A stretch of 64,000 nucleotides of DNA from GCA-2683825 sp965662355 (lineage in GTDB: Bacteria > Planctomycetota > UBA1135 > GCA-002686595). The stretch lies in the NCBI GenBank assembly GCA_965662355.1, contig CBFIHP010000011.1, forward strand, positions 1-64,000, read 5' to 3'. Made by a program: the position numbers and the translations under genes. Positions within the stretch are counted from its first letter, which is position 1. The number at the start of each line of letters is the position of its first letter. Of this stretch, positions 34,596 through 42,569 are shown one piece after another. The notes beneath the pieces are model-generated. The model was not told the origin of the DNA and searched no databases. It was given only the letters and a program-made list of their open reading frames with translations.

Positions 34596-36332
34596 TCAGG
34601 CCGCCTGCTCGACGACCTTGGCGGCGCGCTCGATTTGCGTCCAGATGGTGCGTCGCTTGTCGTCGACGTTCTTCGCCGCGAACCTCAGCTTGGCGGGCCC
34701 CTCGATCAGCTCCTGCACGAGGCTGGCACGCTTGATGTCCATCTCGCGATCGAGACGCACACGGGCGTTGTCCGCACCCTGATCGGTGGGCTGCTTGGGG
34801 GGGCTCTTGTCCAGGCTGTCGCGCCACTTCAAGAGCTCCTTGACGATCTTCTTGCGCAGCGCGGGCACGGTGCCCAGTTTCAGCTCGGTGCAATCCGCGG
34901 CGGATTCGACCCCGAAGGACATCAGTACGGCCTTGTCCGCGGGAGTCAGCTTCTTGATCGGCGCGGCCAGGATGCTGAAGGGATCCAGGTGACTGAAATC
35001 AACTTCGGAGTGATCGATCTGGGCCGCGAGTTGATCGTATTCGTTGTCGAGACCTTCGAGGATCTGGCGCGCCTTCTGCAGACCGCCCTTCATGGTCATG
35101 AAGTCGTGGCCGGCCGTGTCCCAGAGCTTCTTGGTCTCGATCCAGACCTTCAGCACTTCCTCGTGCGTCTTGTTCTGGGGCTGCGTCAAGAGCTGCTTCG
35201 CGCCGGGTGAGAACTGCGGAAGCTTGCCGGGCGCTTCGATGGTCTTGATCTTGTCCCAGATCTCGCCCACGTTGATCAGCGTTTCACGGCGTGCGCCACC
35301 GGGGTCGTTCAGCAACACCGGCATGTTGAACAGGCTACGCCCGGTCTTGCGCTCGATGCCACAGAACGGACATGACGAGCCGTAGACGTAGGCGTGGCTC
35401 GGGTTGGTGTAGCAACGCCGTGCGCATTGACTCAGCTCTTCGAGGGCCAAGGCCCATTCGCGCGCTTCCGGTCGGCCTTTCTTTTCGCCCTTGGGCGAGA
35501 AGGCGCGCTCGAACAGATCAGCGATCTGGGGTGTGACGAAGTTCAGCCCCAGGGCGAAGGGCGGCGGCTTCATCTGATAGCGATCCGCGTCCTGGCTGTA
35601 CACGAACCGACTCGTGGCGATGGCTTGTTCCAGGGACAGATCACCATCGCCCTCGAACGTGCCCGAAAAGGGATGCCGCGCATTGAAGAGCAGCTGGAAG
35701 ATCAAGACGGCGAGGCCGAAGTTGTCGTGATTCGGTTCGCGGTGCAGGGCGCGGAAGCTGCTGATTCTCTGAAACTCGGGCGGCTGGTGTGTCAGCACGC
35801 CGACATCGCACGTGTAGAGATCCTTGCCCGTGTTGATCTGGAAGCTGTCCGTGTCGACCAGCATCACACAGGCGTTGTCGTTGACGAGGGCGAGCTTGTC
35901 GTTGACGTCACCAATGACGTGGCCGTGCTCGTGGATCTGCGCCATGCAGCGCGCCAGGTTCATCGCCGTTTGGACGAGGAAGACCCAGGAAGCCTTGGGG
36001 AACTCGCGGAGACGGGTGCGGGGACCGTATAGGAGGTGGACGTCCTTGAAGCCGGCAATCTTGGGCATGAGGCAGCCCATGACCGGTCCCCCCTTCTTCT
36101 TGAGGATGATCTCCATCGGCCACGCCGAAAGCTTCAAGAGCTTTTCGGTCGCCGAATTGCACATCGCCTCCAGCTTCTTGACCTTCTCGGGGTCCGGCGC
36201 CTTGTGGTAAATCTTGGCGACGAACTTCGGGTGGCCGTGGATTCCGTAGATTCCACCTTCACCACCCTGCGCGATCAGACCTTCGAGCTGTACAGGGGTG
36301 CCGCTGCGATCAACGAGCTGCTTGCCCTTCAT
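34596..36332 (-). CDS. YegI-like protein kinase with zinc and HhH domains (TerY-P triad)
   Basis: Protein of 578 residues. The kinase domain (about 15-300) has a Gly loop (A-Q-G-G-E-G-G-I-Y), the ATP-binding Lys in F-V-A-K-I-Y-H-K, a catalytic loop reading H-V-I-G-D-V-N-D-K where the HRD is replaced but Asp and Asn are kept, and D-T-D-S-F in place of DFG. Next come paired cysteines (C-A-R-R-C, S-C-P-F-C) that may bind zinc. The C-terminus holds a helix-hairpin-helix unit (ADKAVLMSFGVESAADC). This is the layout of YegI, kinase of the YegI/YegK/YegL set and of the TerY phosphorylation triad. Its start overlaps the PP2C gene by 23 bases. A stress or phage-defence role is inferred from the family. 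Confidence 0.87.
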   Translation of the reverse strand: MKGKQLVDRSGTPVQLEGLIAQGGEGGIYGIHGHPKFVAKIYHKAPDPEKVKKLEAMCNSATEKLLKLSAWPMEIILKKKGGPVMGCLMPKIAGFKDVHLLYGPRTRLREFPKASWVFLVQTAMNLARCMAQIHEHGHVIGDVNDKLALVNDNACVMLVDTDSFQINTGKDLYTCDVGVLTHQPPEFQRISSFRALHREPNHDNFGLAVLIFQLLFNARHPFSGTFEGDGDLSLEQAIATSRFVYSQDADRYQMKPPPFALGLNFVTPQIADLFERAFSPKGEKKGRPEAREWALALEELSQCARRCYTNPSHAYVYGSSCPFCGIERKTGRSLFNMPVLLNDPGGARRETLINVGEIWDKIKTIEAPGKLPQFSPGAKQLLTQPQNKTHEEVLKVWIETKKLWDTAGHDFMTMKGGLQKARQILEGLDNEYDQLAAQIDHSEVDFSHLDPFSILAAPIKKLTPADKAVLMSFGVESAADCTELKLGTVPALRKKIVKELLKWRDSLDKSPPKQPTDQGADNARVRLDREMDIKRASLVQELIEGPAKLRFAAKNVDDKRRTIWTQIERAAKVVEQAA

Positions 36333-37278
36333 CCGGCTGAGCAGAGGTGTCTAGGGTTTCCGAGGCGTCATCGCCCTCGGAAGTGTGGGACATCGTGGAG
36401 GGAGCGGCTGCCCGCACACCGAAAGGATCTCCGCCGAGACTCGGCAGGGCGGCGGGCGGCTGCGGATGACGACGGGTGGCCAGAACGAGGCTCTTGTCGT
36501 CGTCGGTGCGGCTCAGGATCGAACGCGAGTTCAGGTACCGTTCCAGCGATTGGGAGAGAGTCTCGGAGTACCCGAGCCCTTCCTTGCGCACGGCACCGAA
36601 CATGGGTTCGAAGAAGCTCGAGTGAGCCACTCTGTTCTTGTTGTCGAGGACCAGGTTCTGGATGCCATCGCTGAAAACGGCGACTTCGTCGATGTTCTCA
36701 TGGCAGATCGCGAATTGCATGTCCTCACAGGCGTTGTCGCCCGTTGCGAAGACGGTCTCGTTCGCATACTCACCGTTCTGGGGCCAGAATACCCAGTCGT
36801 AGCTGGTTTCGCCCTTTTCGCTGACGTCTTCGGGAGGCGTAGCCCGCGAGACGACGATGGCGCCGTCACCGATCTGAAAGAACGCTGCGCGATCCGGGGC
36901 GATGAGCGCCGCCAGCACGGTGCAGGCAAAATCGCGCGGCTTGTTGTTCGTACGCCTGGCGATGCGCTTGACCATGACCTGGAAGCGCTTGATGAGTTCT
37001 TCCGCGAATTCGCGATCGACCTGATCCAGCCCCAGACCTTGCTCGATCAGGGGCTGGACAGATTCATGGATCAAATGGCATGCGAGGCGTGACCCGTACT
37101 GGGAGTACTTCGCGCTGCCGGCTCCGTCAGCAACCACGGCAACGAGATAGGACTCGTCGCCGTGGTCTTGAATAGCGCACTCCGAGGAGTCCTGACAAGG
37201 GATCCCTGATTTGAGGTGAGATGATCCCAGTGCGGACGTGAATGCGTACCGCCAGGTTCTTCCGTTGCTTATCGTCAT
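36310..37278 (-). CDS. PP2C family protein phosphatase (TerY-P triad)
   Basis: Protein of 322 residues from the ATG at 37278; the longer frame to 37431 runs into the spacer. Motifs of metal-dependent PP2C phosphatases are in order: G-S-S-H-L-K-S-G-I-P-C-Q-D-S near residue 17, V-V-A-D-G-A-G-S-A-K near 46, F-F-Q-I-G-D-G-A-I near 135, and V-F-S-D-G-I-Q-N near 203. Acidic residues of these motifs bind the two metal ions. This is the YegK-like subgroup (short GxP-CQD start, no transmembrane part). The last 50 residues are low-complexity and acidic. It should reverse the phosphorylation made by the overlapping kinase. Confidence 0.9.
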   Translation of the reverse strand: MTISNGRTWRYAFTSALGSSHLKSGIPCQDSSECAIQDHGDESYLVAVVADGAGSAKYSQYGSRLACHLIHESVQPLIEQGLGLDQVDREFAEELIKRFQVMVKRIARRTNNKPRDFACTVLAALIAPDRAAFFQIGDGAIVVSRATPPEDVSEKGETSYDWVFWPQNGEYANETVFATGDNACEDMQFAICHENIDEVAVFSDGIQNLVLDNKNRVAHSSFFEPMFGAVRKEGLGYSETLSQSLERYLNSRSILSRTDDDKSLVLATRRHPQPPAALPSLGGDPFGVRAAAPSTMSHTSEGDDASETLDTSAQPDEGQAAR

Positions 37279-37340
37279 CGCTCCCTCTCTCAGGTGGTCG
37301 ACTTGTCGTTGTAACGTCTCGGAGTTACCGCGTAGCGGTC

Positions 37341-38120
37341 CTAGATCTCCGCCCAGCTCGTCGGAGCGGGGAGGCTGACCTCGGTACCGAGCTGCGACTG
37401 GGAGACGCGTTGGAGCGACTTCGACAGCCACGCGAAGAGATCGTTGAACTGGAGGCCTTGAAGCTTCAGCGGCGTGCGCTTGGAAAGCTTGCCGAGCACG
37501 TCCATGTTGGCGTCCTGGACTCCGACGGGGAAGAAGGCGATGCTGCCGTCTTGCTCACCGGCCTGGACGGACTGAGCGGCGTTGCCCCACGGGTCCGTGG
37601 GCGCACCGTCCGTGATCAGGAAGACCCACGGGCGGTAGTAGTTGATGCCGTTCTGCTTGTAGGTCTCTTTGCGCTCGTGAACCATGTTCAGAGCTTGCTC
37701 GATGGCGGCGCCCATGGGCGTCTCGCCGTTGGCTTCGAGCGTTGGAGGCGTGAAGACGTCGGGCGTCTGGAAGTCGGTCTCGACAGTGACGGGACCGAAA
37801 CTGACGACGGCAACCTCGACGCGCTTGGCGGCGAGCTCGTCCTCGAGCAGTTCGTTCTTGAAGGCGTGCAGGCCTGCGTTCAGCTCGGTGATGGGCTGGC
37901 CGCGCATGGACGTCGAGGTATCGAGGAGAAGGACGCAGGGGCAGCGGGGCTCGGGGTTGTCCACGAACTCCGCACCCTCGAAGGGCGTCTCCTCTTCGTA
38001 CATCGGAACTTGCTCTTCGTCGAAGACGGGGTAATCCGCGTCCATCGACTGCTGATCATCGACGGAAGCCTCACCGGTGGTGGGATCCTCATCGAAAACC
38101 GGATATTCCTCGTCGCTCAT
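37341..38120 (-). CDS. TerY/YegL-like vWA domain protein
   Basis: Protein of 259 residues from ATG 38120. The first 55 residues are acidic and hold two copies of Y-P-V-F-D-E, near residues 6 and 31. The vWA domain then shows a complete metal site: L-L-L-D-T-S-T-S-M (DxSxS), the Thr in N-G-E-T-P-M-G-A-A near residue 142, and L-I-T-D-G-A-P-T-D near 180. This matches YegL/TerY proteins, which pair with a kinase and PP2C in a conserved triad. There is no signal peptide, so it acts in the cytosol. It is first of the three genes on this strand, 62 bases ahead of PP2C. It may be the target the other two modify. Confidence 0.9.
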   Translation of the reverse strand: MSDEEYPVFDEDPTTGEASVDDQQSMDADYPVFDEEQVPMYEEETPFEGAEFVDNPEPRCPCVLLLDTSTSMRGQPITELNAGLHAFKNELLEDELAAKRVEVAVVSFGPVTVETDFQTPDVFTPPTLEANGETPMGAAIEQALNMVHERKETYKQNGINYYRPWVFLITDGAPTDPWGNAAQSVQAGEQDGSIAFFPVGVQDANMDVLGKLSKRTPLKLQGLQFNDLFAWLSKSLQRVSQSQLGTEVSLPAPTSWAEI

Positions 38121-38501
38121 CGATTCTTCCTCGATTGGTTGGGTGTGCCCTACTGGGTCGTTTTTAGAAACGGTGCCGGACCACATCGGATAGACCGAGG
38201 GCCATGGCTTCACTCCACCCCCGAGGTTTGAGTCTCCTCAGGGGGGGTCGTGGAGATGCCCCCCCCTTCGACCGAGGTGCGGGGCGAGCTTGAGCACGTG
38301 CCGTGGGGCTCTTTGAAAAAACTCGTGCAACCCATGAAAAAGGCCAGGAACCGACCTCAGGATCGACCAGGGCCCCAACCGATTTAGGAGGGATTCCACC
38401 CGGTGGGCTTACAAAGCATTCCCGGGGCAGAGGTCTGCGGTCCTTGCGGGGCCAAACCACTGGCCCCGAAGCCCCCCCAACGAGCATAGGGAGCTCATTG
38501 A
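38121..38501. other. Divergent control region of the TerY-P triad
   Basis: 381 bases between the vWA gene (minus) and the vWA/FHA-like gene (plus); both promoters must lie here. It has a hairpin of seven G (38241-38247) and eight C (38259-38266) with an 11-base loop. A GGGAG Shine-Dalgarno lies ahead of ATG 38502. No coding frame is convincing. Confidence 0.5.
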
Positions 38502-40037
38502 ATGTCCTTCCTGAAACGAATTTTCACCATGGCCTTCTTCGGTGCCATCGGTGCCGCGGCTGGTGCCGTCGCTGGCGAACTTCTCTTCCTGGATAAGGAA
38601 GGGCCCCAAGAGGCCACACCGAAGAGCATCTGCCTGCTCTTCGACGTCAGTGGCTCCATGGACGACACGACGGTGCAGAGCCTCACACAGATCCAGGCCT
38701 TGAAGCAGGCGGCCGAGGTACTCGTCGAACGGCAAAACTTCGACCAAGACGAGATGGGGCTCGTGTCCTTTGCCAGTGGTGCCAAGGTCCTGACGCCCCC
38801 CGTGCAGGACGTGGAGAAGCTCTCGCGTTCGATCCGCCACCTGGACGCAGGGGGCATGACGAACCTCGAGCGTGGACTCGACGTCGCACGCGATACGCTC
38901 AAGGATTCGAACGGCGAGCCCTGGATTCTGCTCTTCACCGATGGCAAGCCGAAGACCCAACGCGAGGGAGTCAACGCCGAGCAGCTTGCCTACGAAGCAG
39001 CCGAGCGCGTGCGCGAGGAGGGCATTCGAATCGTTGCCATCGGCACCGAGCTCGCCGATCGCAGCATTCTCGCGCGCGTCACCGGCGACCCGGACCAGGT
39101 CTTCCTCTCCGACTTCACGGCCCTCGACGAGGCCTTCAAGTCGTCCGAAATGGTCATCCAATCTGCCCAGATGCTCTCGACGGATGCAGACAACGCGAGT
39201 TTCGCCGACAGCATCAAGAAGACCGGCATCTGGGCGAGCCTGATCGCCATCGGAGCCGGGCTCCTGCTAGTAGGTGGACAGAACAAGTACCTCCACCGTC
39301 GGTTCTGGAGCATCAAGGACTTCTTCGTCGTTACCTTTGGTGGCCTGATCACGGGCGCGGCAGCCGGAGCCGGCGGCCAGGCCTTGTACGGCTACCTGAG
39401 CAACTTCGAAGTGCTCGCCGAGGCGGGCCGCGTAGCTTCCTACGTGTTCCTGGGCCTGGGTGCCGGGATCGGTCTGTCGTTCTTTGTTCCCAACCTGGGG
39501 CGCTTCCGCGCCGCGCTCGGGGGTACCCTCGGAGGCGCAGCGGCAGGTGCCTTCTTCGTCTACGCCGTGCCCCACCTCGGCGAGTACGTGCCCCAGCTGG
39601 ACGGTGATCGTCCTGGGCGAATCACCGCCGCCGCAATCCTCGGCCTGTGCACGGGCATGATGATCGTTTTCGCTGAAGCCGTCTCGCGCAAGGCCTGGTT
39701 GGTCGTGCACTGGGGCAAGGGCGAGGAATCCAAGGTCTCGCTGGGCGCGCAACCGCTCGTCATCGGCAACTCCGCCGAAGCGCACATTCCGCTCACGTGG
39801 AACCCGGATGCGCCCGAGGTCATCGCCCGCGTCTCCTACGACGACGGCCAGATCAAGATCGAGGATCCGAACTCCGGTCGCGCCAAGGTGCTGACCAACG
39901 GAATGAAGCTCTCCTTCGGCAAGGTTCAGATCGAAGCCCGCGAGGCAGCGGCCGACGAACATGCCAGTCCGCCGGATCAGGGCACTCCCGCGCAGAAGGC
40001 CCAACTGAAGAAACGCGAACCGATCGGCTCACGCTGA
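38502..40037 (+). CDS. vWA, multi-helix and FHA-like membrane protein
   Basis: Protein of 511 residues. Helix 1 lies at residues 8-28 (FTMAFFGAIGAAAGAVAG). A complete vWA domain follows at 43-225 with I-C-L-L-F-D-V-S-G-S-M (DxSGS), G-G-M-T-N near 127 and LLFTDGKP near 145. Next come about five Gly-rich helices (G-A-A-A-G-A-G-G, G-L-G-A-G-I-G-L, L-G-G-A-A-A-G-A). The last 90 residues resemble an FHA fold (PLVIGNSAEAHIPL, I-E-D-P-N-S-G-R, N-G-M-K-L-S-F-G), though the phospho-binding Arg and Ser-x-x-His are not conserved. With helix 1 as an anchor the vWA domain would be periplasmic and the FHA-like part cytosolic. It is divergent from the TerY-P triad and may act with it. Confidence 0.8.
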   Translation: MSFLKRIFTMAFFGAIGAAAGAVAGELLFLDKEGPQEATPKSICLLFDVSGSMDDTTVQSLTQIQALKQAAEVLVERQNFDQDEMGLVSFASGAKVLTPPVQDVEKLSRSIRHLDAGGMTNLERGLDVARDTLKDSNGEPWILLFTDGKPKTQREGVNAEQLAYEAAERVREEGIRIVAIGTELADRSILARVTGDPDQVFLSDFTALDEAFKSSEMVIQSAQMLSTDADNASFADSIKKTGIWASLIAIGAGLLLVGGQNKYLHRRFWSIKDFFVVTFGGLITGAAAGAGGQALYGYLSNFEVLAEAGRVASYVFLGLGAGIGLSFFVPNLGRFRAALGGTLGGAAAGAFFVYAVPHLGEYVPQLDGDRPGRITAAAILGLCTGMMIVFAEAVSRKAWLVVHWGKGEESKVSLGAQPLVIGNSAEAHIPLTWNPDAPEVIARVSYDDGQIKIEDPNSGRAKVLTNGMKLSFGKVQIEAREAAADEHASPPDQGTPAQKAQLKKREPIGSR

Positions 40038-40063
40038 GCCGCAAGCGTTCCGCCCGTACGGCG

Positions 40064-41239
40064 TCAGCGCACCGAAAAGCCGATGGCGATATTCTCGCTA
40101 TCGGCTTTTCTCGTTAGCACGACCCCGCGCGTCTCGAAGGGAAGCTCCAGGTTGTTCCCCGCGGGGTCTTCGAGCTGGCCAGAGGGCCGAAGCGTATACG
40201 CGCCGGGTTCCCAGGCGAGGTCGGGTCGAAAGATCCACTCGCTCTCGGCAGCAGTGATCCAGGCCGTGCCTGCCAGGTGAGATCCTCTACCCTGGGCTGT
40301 GATCGAGATACCGTTCCCCAGCTGGCCGTGATCCAGTGCTTCGTCGAAGCGCACGTGCAAGGCGTCCGTCGAACCGGCTCGGGGGCTCGTCAATATGCGC
40401 CAGCGTCGGTGGTCGGGGGAGTCACGATCCGGGGCGTCGACCCGAAACGTCTTGTCGAAGCCGGGTCCGAGCGAGACGTCTTGGACGTCCGTCCACTCGG
40501 GATCGATGTGCAAGGTGTACTCTCGACCGGAGCGAAGCGCCGTACCCAGCTCGAGGTTGGGCTGCACGCCGCGCTTGATGCGACCGGGATCGAGTAGCAG
40601 CGTCAAACGCGTACCTTCGGGGTCCCAGAGCTCCGGGTGGATGTGCAGGAACGGCTCGACGACGGGGATGCCCTTCTCATCCAGAAGCTCGATGCGCTCG
40701 AGCGCTTCCCCCTGGCGCATGGGGTGCGAGAACTCGAGGTACAGGCGCAGGAGATTCTCCGGAACGTGATCGGATGAGGGATAGATGCTCAGGCTGCGCG
40801 GAGCGTCATTGACGAGGGCCGCGGGTCGCTCGAACTCGAAGTGCGCTACCGTTTCTCCTTGGTCCAGAACCGCTCGATACGCGAGACCAGCCTTCCAGGG
40901 AAAGCGGGGCTCGAAGCGAAGAGCGTCGGCCCGAACGGAATACGCCCCCAGCATCGGCTGGGTCACATCGTCCTTGTCCGGCAAGCCGACGCAAAGGAGC
41001 CGACGCCATTGGCGCAGATCGGCCGGCGTTCCGTCGCGCTGGGCAAGCTCGGCGAGAGTCTCTGCGTCGACGCCGCGCACCTCGAGCACCCCCGTTGGCC
41101 CCTCTGGTTCGCTCCACTGCAGCCTTGGCAGAGGAGCGCTGATGCAAGAACTCAGCGCCAGGCCGGTCACACACAGCCCTACAGCGGAGAGTCGGCGCAC
41201 GAGCCGGCTTGCTTCCCGGGTTGTTTCAGGGAGCTTCAA
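40064..41239 (-). CDS. Hypothetical lipoprotein with Ig-like segments
   Basis: Protein of 391 residues starting at TTG 41239, since no ATG precedes the lipoprotein signal (LCVTGLALSSC). The mature protein has repeated beta-rich units of the bacterial Ig-like kind: L-R-L-Y-L-E-F-S-H-P-M-R-Q near 165, A-L-H-V-R-F-D-E-A-L-D-H near 290, each followed by an L-x-P-x-x-x-L-x-P-G-x-x-Y-T-L type edge. These resemble the Big_5/SbsA Ig-like domains of envelope proteins. It overlaps the end of the propeller gene upstream by 14 bases, so the two are co-translated. Its last codons form one arm of a hairpin terminator. Role unknown. Confidence 0.6.
   Translation of the reverse strand: MKLPETTREASRLVRRLSAVGLCVTGLALSSCISAPLPRLQWSEPEGPTGVLEVRGVDAETLAELAQRDGTPADLRQWRRLLCVGLPDKDDVTQPMLGAYSVRADALRFEPRFPWKAGLAYRAVLDQGETVAHFEFERPAALVNDAPRSLSIYPSSDHVPENLLRLYLEFSHPMRQGEALERIELLDEKGIPVVEPFLHIHPELWDPEGTRLTLLLDPGRIKRGVQPNLELGTALRSGREYTLHIDPEWTDVQDVSLGPGFDKTFRVDAPDRDSPDHRRWRILTSPRAGSTDALHVRFDEALDHGQLGNGISITAQGRGSHLAGTAWITAAESEWIFRPDLAWEPGAYTLRPSGQLEDPAGNNLELPFETRGVVLTRKADSENIAIGFSVR
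40074..40110. terminator. Bidirectional hairpin overlapping the lipoprotein 3' end
   Basis: GAAAAGCCGATGGCGA (40074-40089), loop TATTC, TCGCTATCGGCTTTTC (40095-40110): 16 positions with a single mismatch that can be a wobble pair. A-rich and T-rich ends on both sides fit a terminator usable in both directions, for the vWA/FHA-like gene (stop 40037) and the lipoprotein gene (stop 40064), although the hairpin lies inside the latter. Confidence 0.65.
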
Positions 41240-42344
41240 TCGTGAGGAGTGAGGGCTCCTTGGCAGCCTTGTCCTTCATCAGCACCACGAAGGAGCGATC
41301 ATCCAGCTTGGCCATTTGCTCGACGCCCACGAGGTAATCGACCGTCTCGTACGTCAACCCCGCCGTAACGCCCGAGACACGCTCGGTGATGGCGTCGATT
41401 TTCTCGATCCCGGCGGTCGATACCTTCATCACGCCCCGCCGCGAATTGGTAATCAACAGGAAACGCTCGCCGTCTTGCTCGTAAACCTCCATGTCCAGGG
41501 GAGCGTTCCCCCCGCCCAGCTCGGCCACGGTGTGGCCAACGACTTTCTGCTTGCTGGCGAACACGCTCATCGGAAACTTGACCAGCGGCGTACAGGTGTA
41601 CGCCGCGAGCAGGTGCGACTCGCCGTCGATCTCGAAGGGCGCGAAGGTGCGTACCGGTGCGCGCGTCTCCCATGCACCATGGGCGCCGTGGTAGATCTCG
41701 ACGCTGGCACCCGAGGCGACTTCACCATCCATGGCGAAGGGATAATCGATCGCACGTAGCTTCGAGGCGAATTCCTCGTTCGAGAGCCCGGCGATCAGCA
41801 CCTTGCCATCCTGGTAGAGCAAATCGGTGATCGACTCGAGGCGTCGGTTCCTGCCCCCCGAAGCCCTGTCTTGCGGAGCGTTGGAAATCCCGACTACCGC
41901 ATGCGGCACGTTTTCGAGGGGAAACTCTTCCAGCTGGCCATCTTCGCCTACACGCAGAATGATCGGAAGTGCGTCGGGTCCGTTGCCGCGCAGAACACTG
42001 AGGTACGCCGTCCCCGTCTCGGGGTGCACCGCGAGGTCCTGGATCGTGATGTCTCTCGTTGTCGTCCCGAGCAGGGCTGCAATGGCGGAGCTGGCGTTCC
42101 TGAGTTCCGGGGCGGACGATCCCAGAAGAACCTCCTCGGTGTCGAGCGCATAGAGCTCTGCAGCACGCGGATCGGCTGCGAACAAGACCCCCTTCGGTCC
42201 AAAGGCCAAGGCCCCCACCGAAGCCAGTTCCGCACGGCCGCGTCGCATCGGTACGGGGGTCGTCTTCGGGCTCGCCACGTTGGGAGTGAACGGCTCGTGG
42301 AGGAGTAGAGGAGCGGAAAGCAGAGAGGCGACGAGAGTCAGCAT
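41226..42344 (-). CDS. Exported beta-propeller-like hypothetical protein
   Basis: Protein of 372 residues with a short signal peptide (LTLVASLLSAPLLL). The mature part has repeated propeller-type units: A-L-A-F-G-P-K-G-V-L-F-A-A-D near residue 45, D-L-A-V-H-P-E-T-G-T-A-Y-L-S-V near 103 and I-T-D-L-L-Y-Q-D-G-K-V-L-I-A-G near 170, the spacing of NHL/SMP-30-like propellers. No enzymatic residues are recognised. It is the first gene of a two-gene unit with the TTG-start lipoprotein and is divergent from the FAD oxidoreductase. Function unknown. Confidence 0.6.
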   Translation of the reverse strand: MLTLVASLLSAPLLLHEPFTPNVASPKTTPVPMRRGRAELASVGALAFGPKGVLFAADPRAAELYALDTEEVLLGSSAPELRNASSAIAALLGTTTRDITIQDLAVHPETGTAYLSVLRGNGPDALPIILRVGEDGQLEEFPLENVPHAVVGISNAPQDRASGGRNRRLESITDLLYQDGKVLIAGLSNEEFASKLRAIDYPFAMDGEVASGASVEIYHGAHGAWETRAPVRTFAPFEIDGESHLLAAYTCTPLVKFPMSVFASKQKVVGHTVAELGGGNAPLDMEVYEQDGERFLLITNSRRGVMKVSTAGIEKIDAITERVSGVTAGLTYETVDYLVGVEQMAKLDDRSFVVLMKDKAAKEPSLLTIEAP

Positions 42345-42569
42345 CGTATTCGTGTGCCGGGCCAGGGTTGGCGTCCTGCGGGTCTTCCGGGAGCCTGTCG
42401 AGGCGGGATTCGAAGCACGGATCCTAAATCGAAGGGCTGATTTCCTTCCGTTCGATTCTGTAAGAGAAGCGCTCCGCGAGCCCTCTGGCCCTGGGATTCA
42501 AGTTTTCTTAGTCTCAGACCCGTCCTCAGGGCGTAGCGCGCCTGTCTGAAGTGGAGCTCGGAGCAACTC

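Noticed and set aside
38241..38266. G/C hairpin considered as an intrinsic terminator
   Set aside because: No T run on either side, and it lies between two divergent starts, where no terminator is needed.
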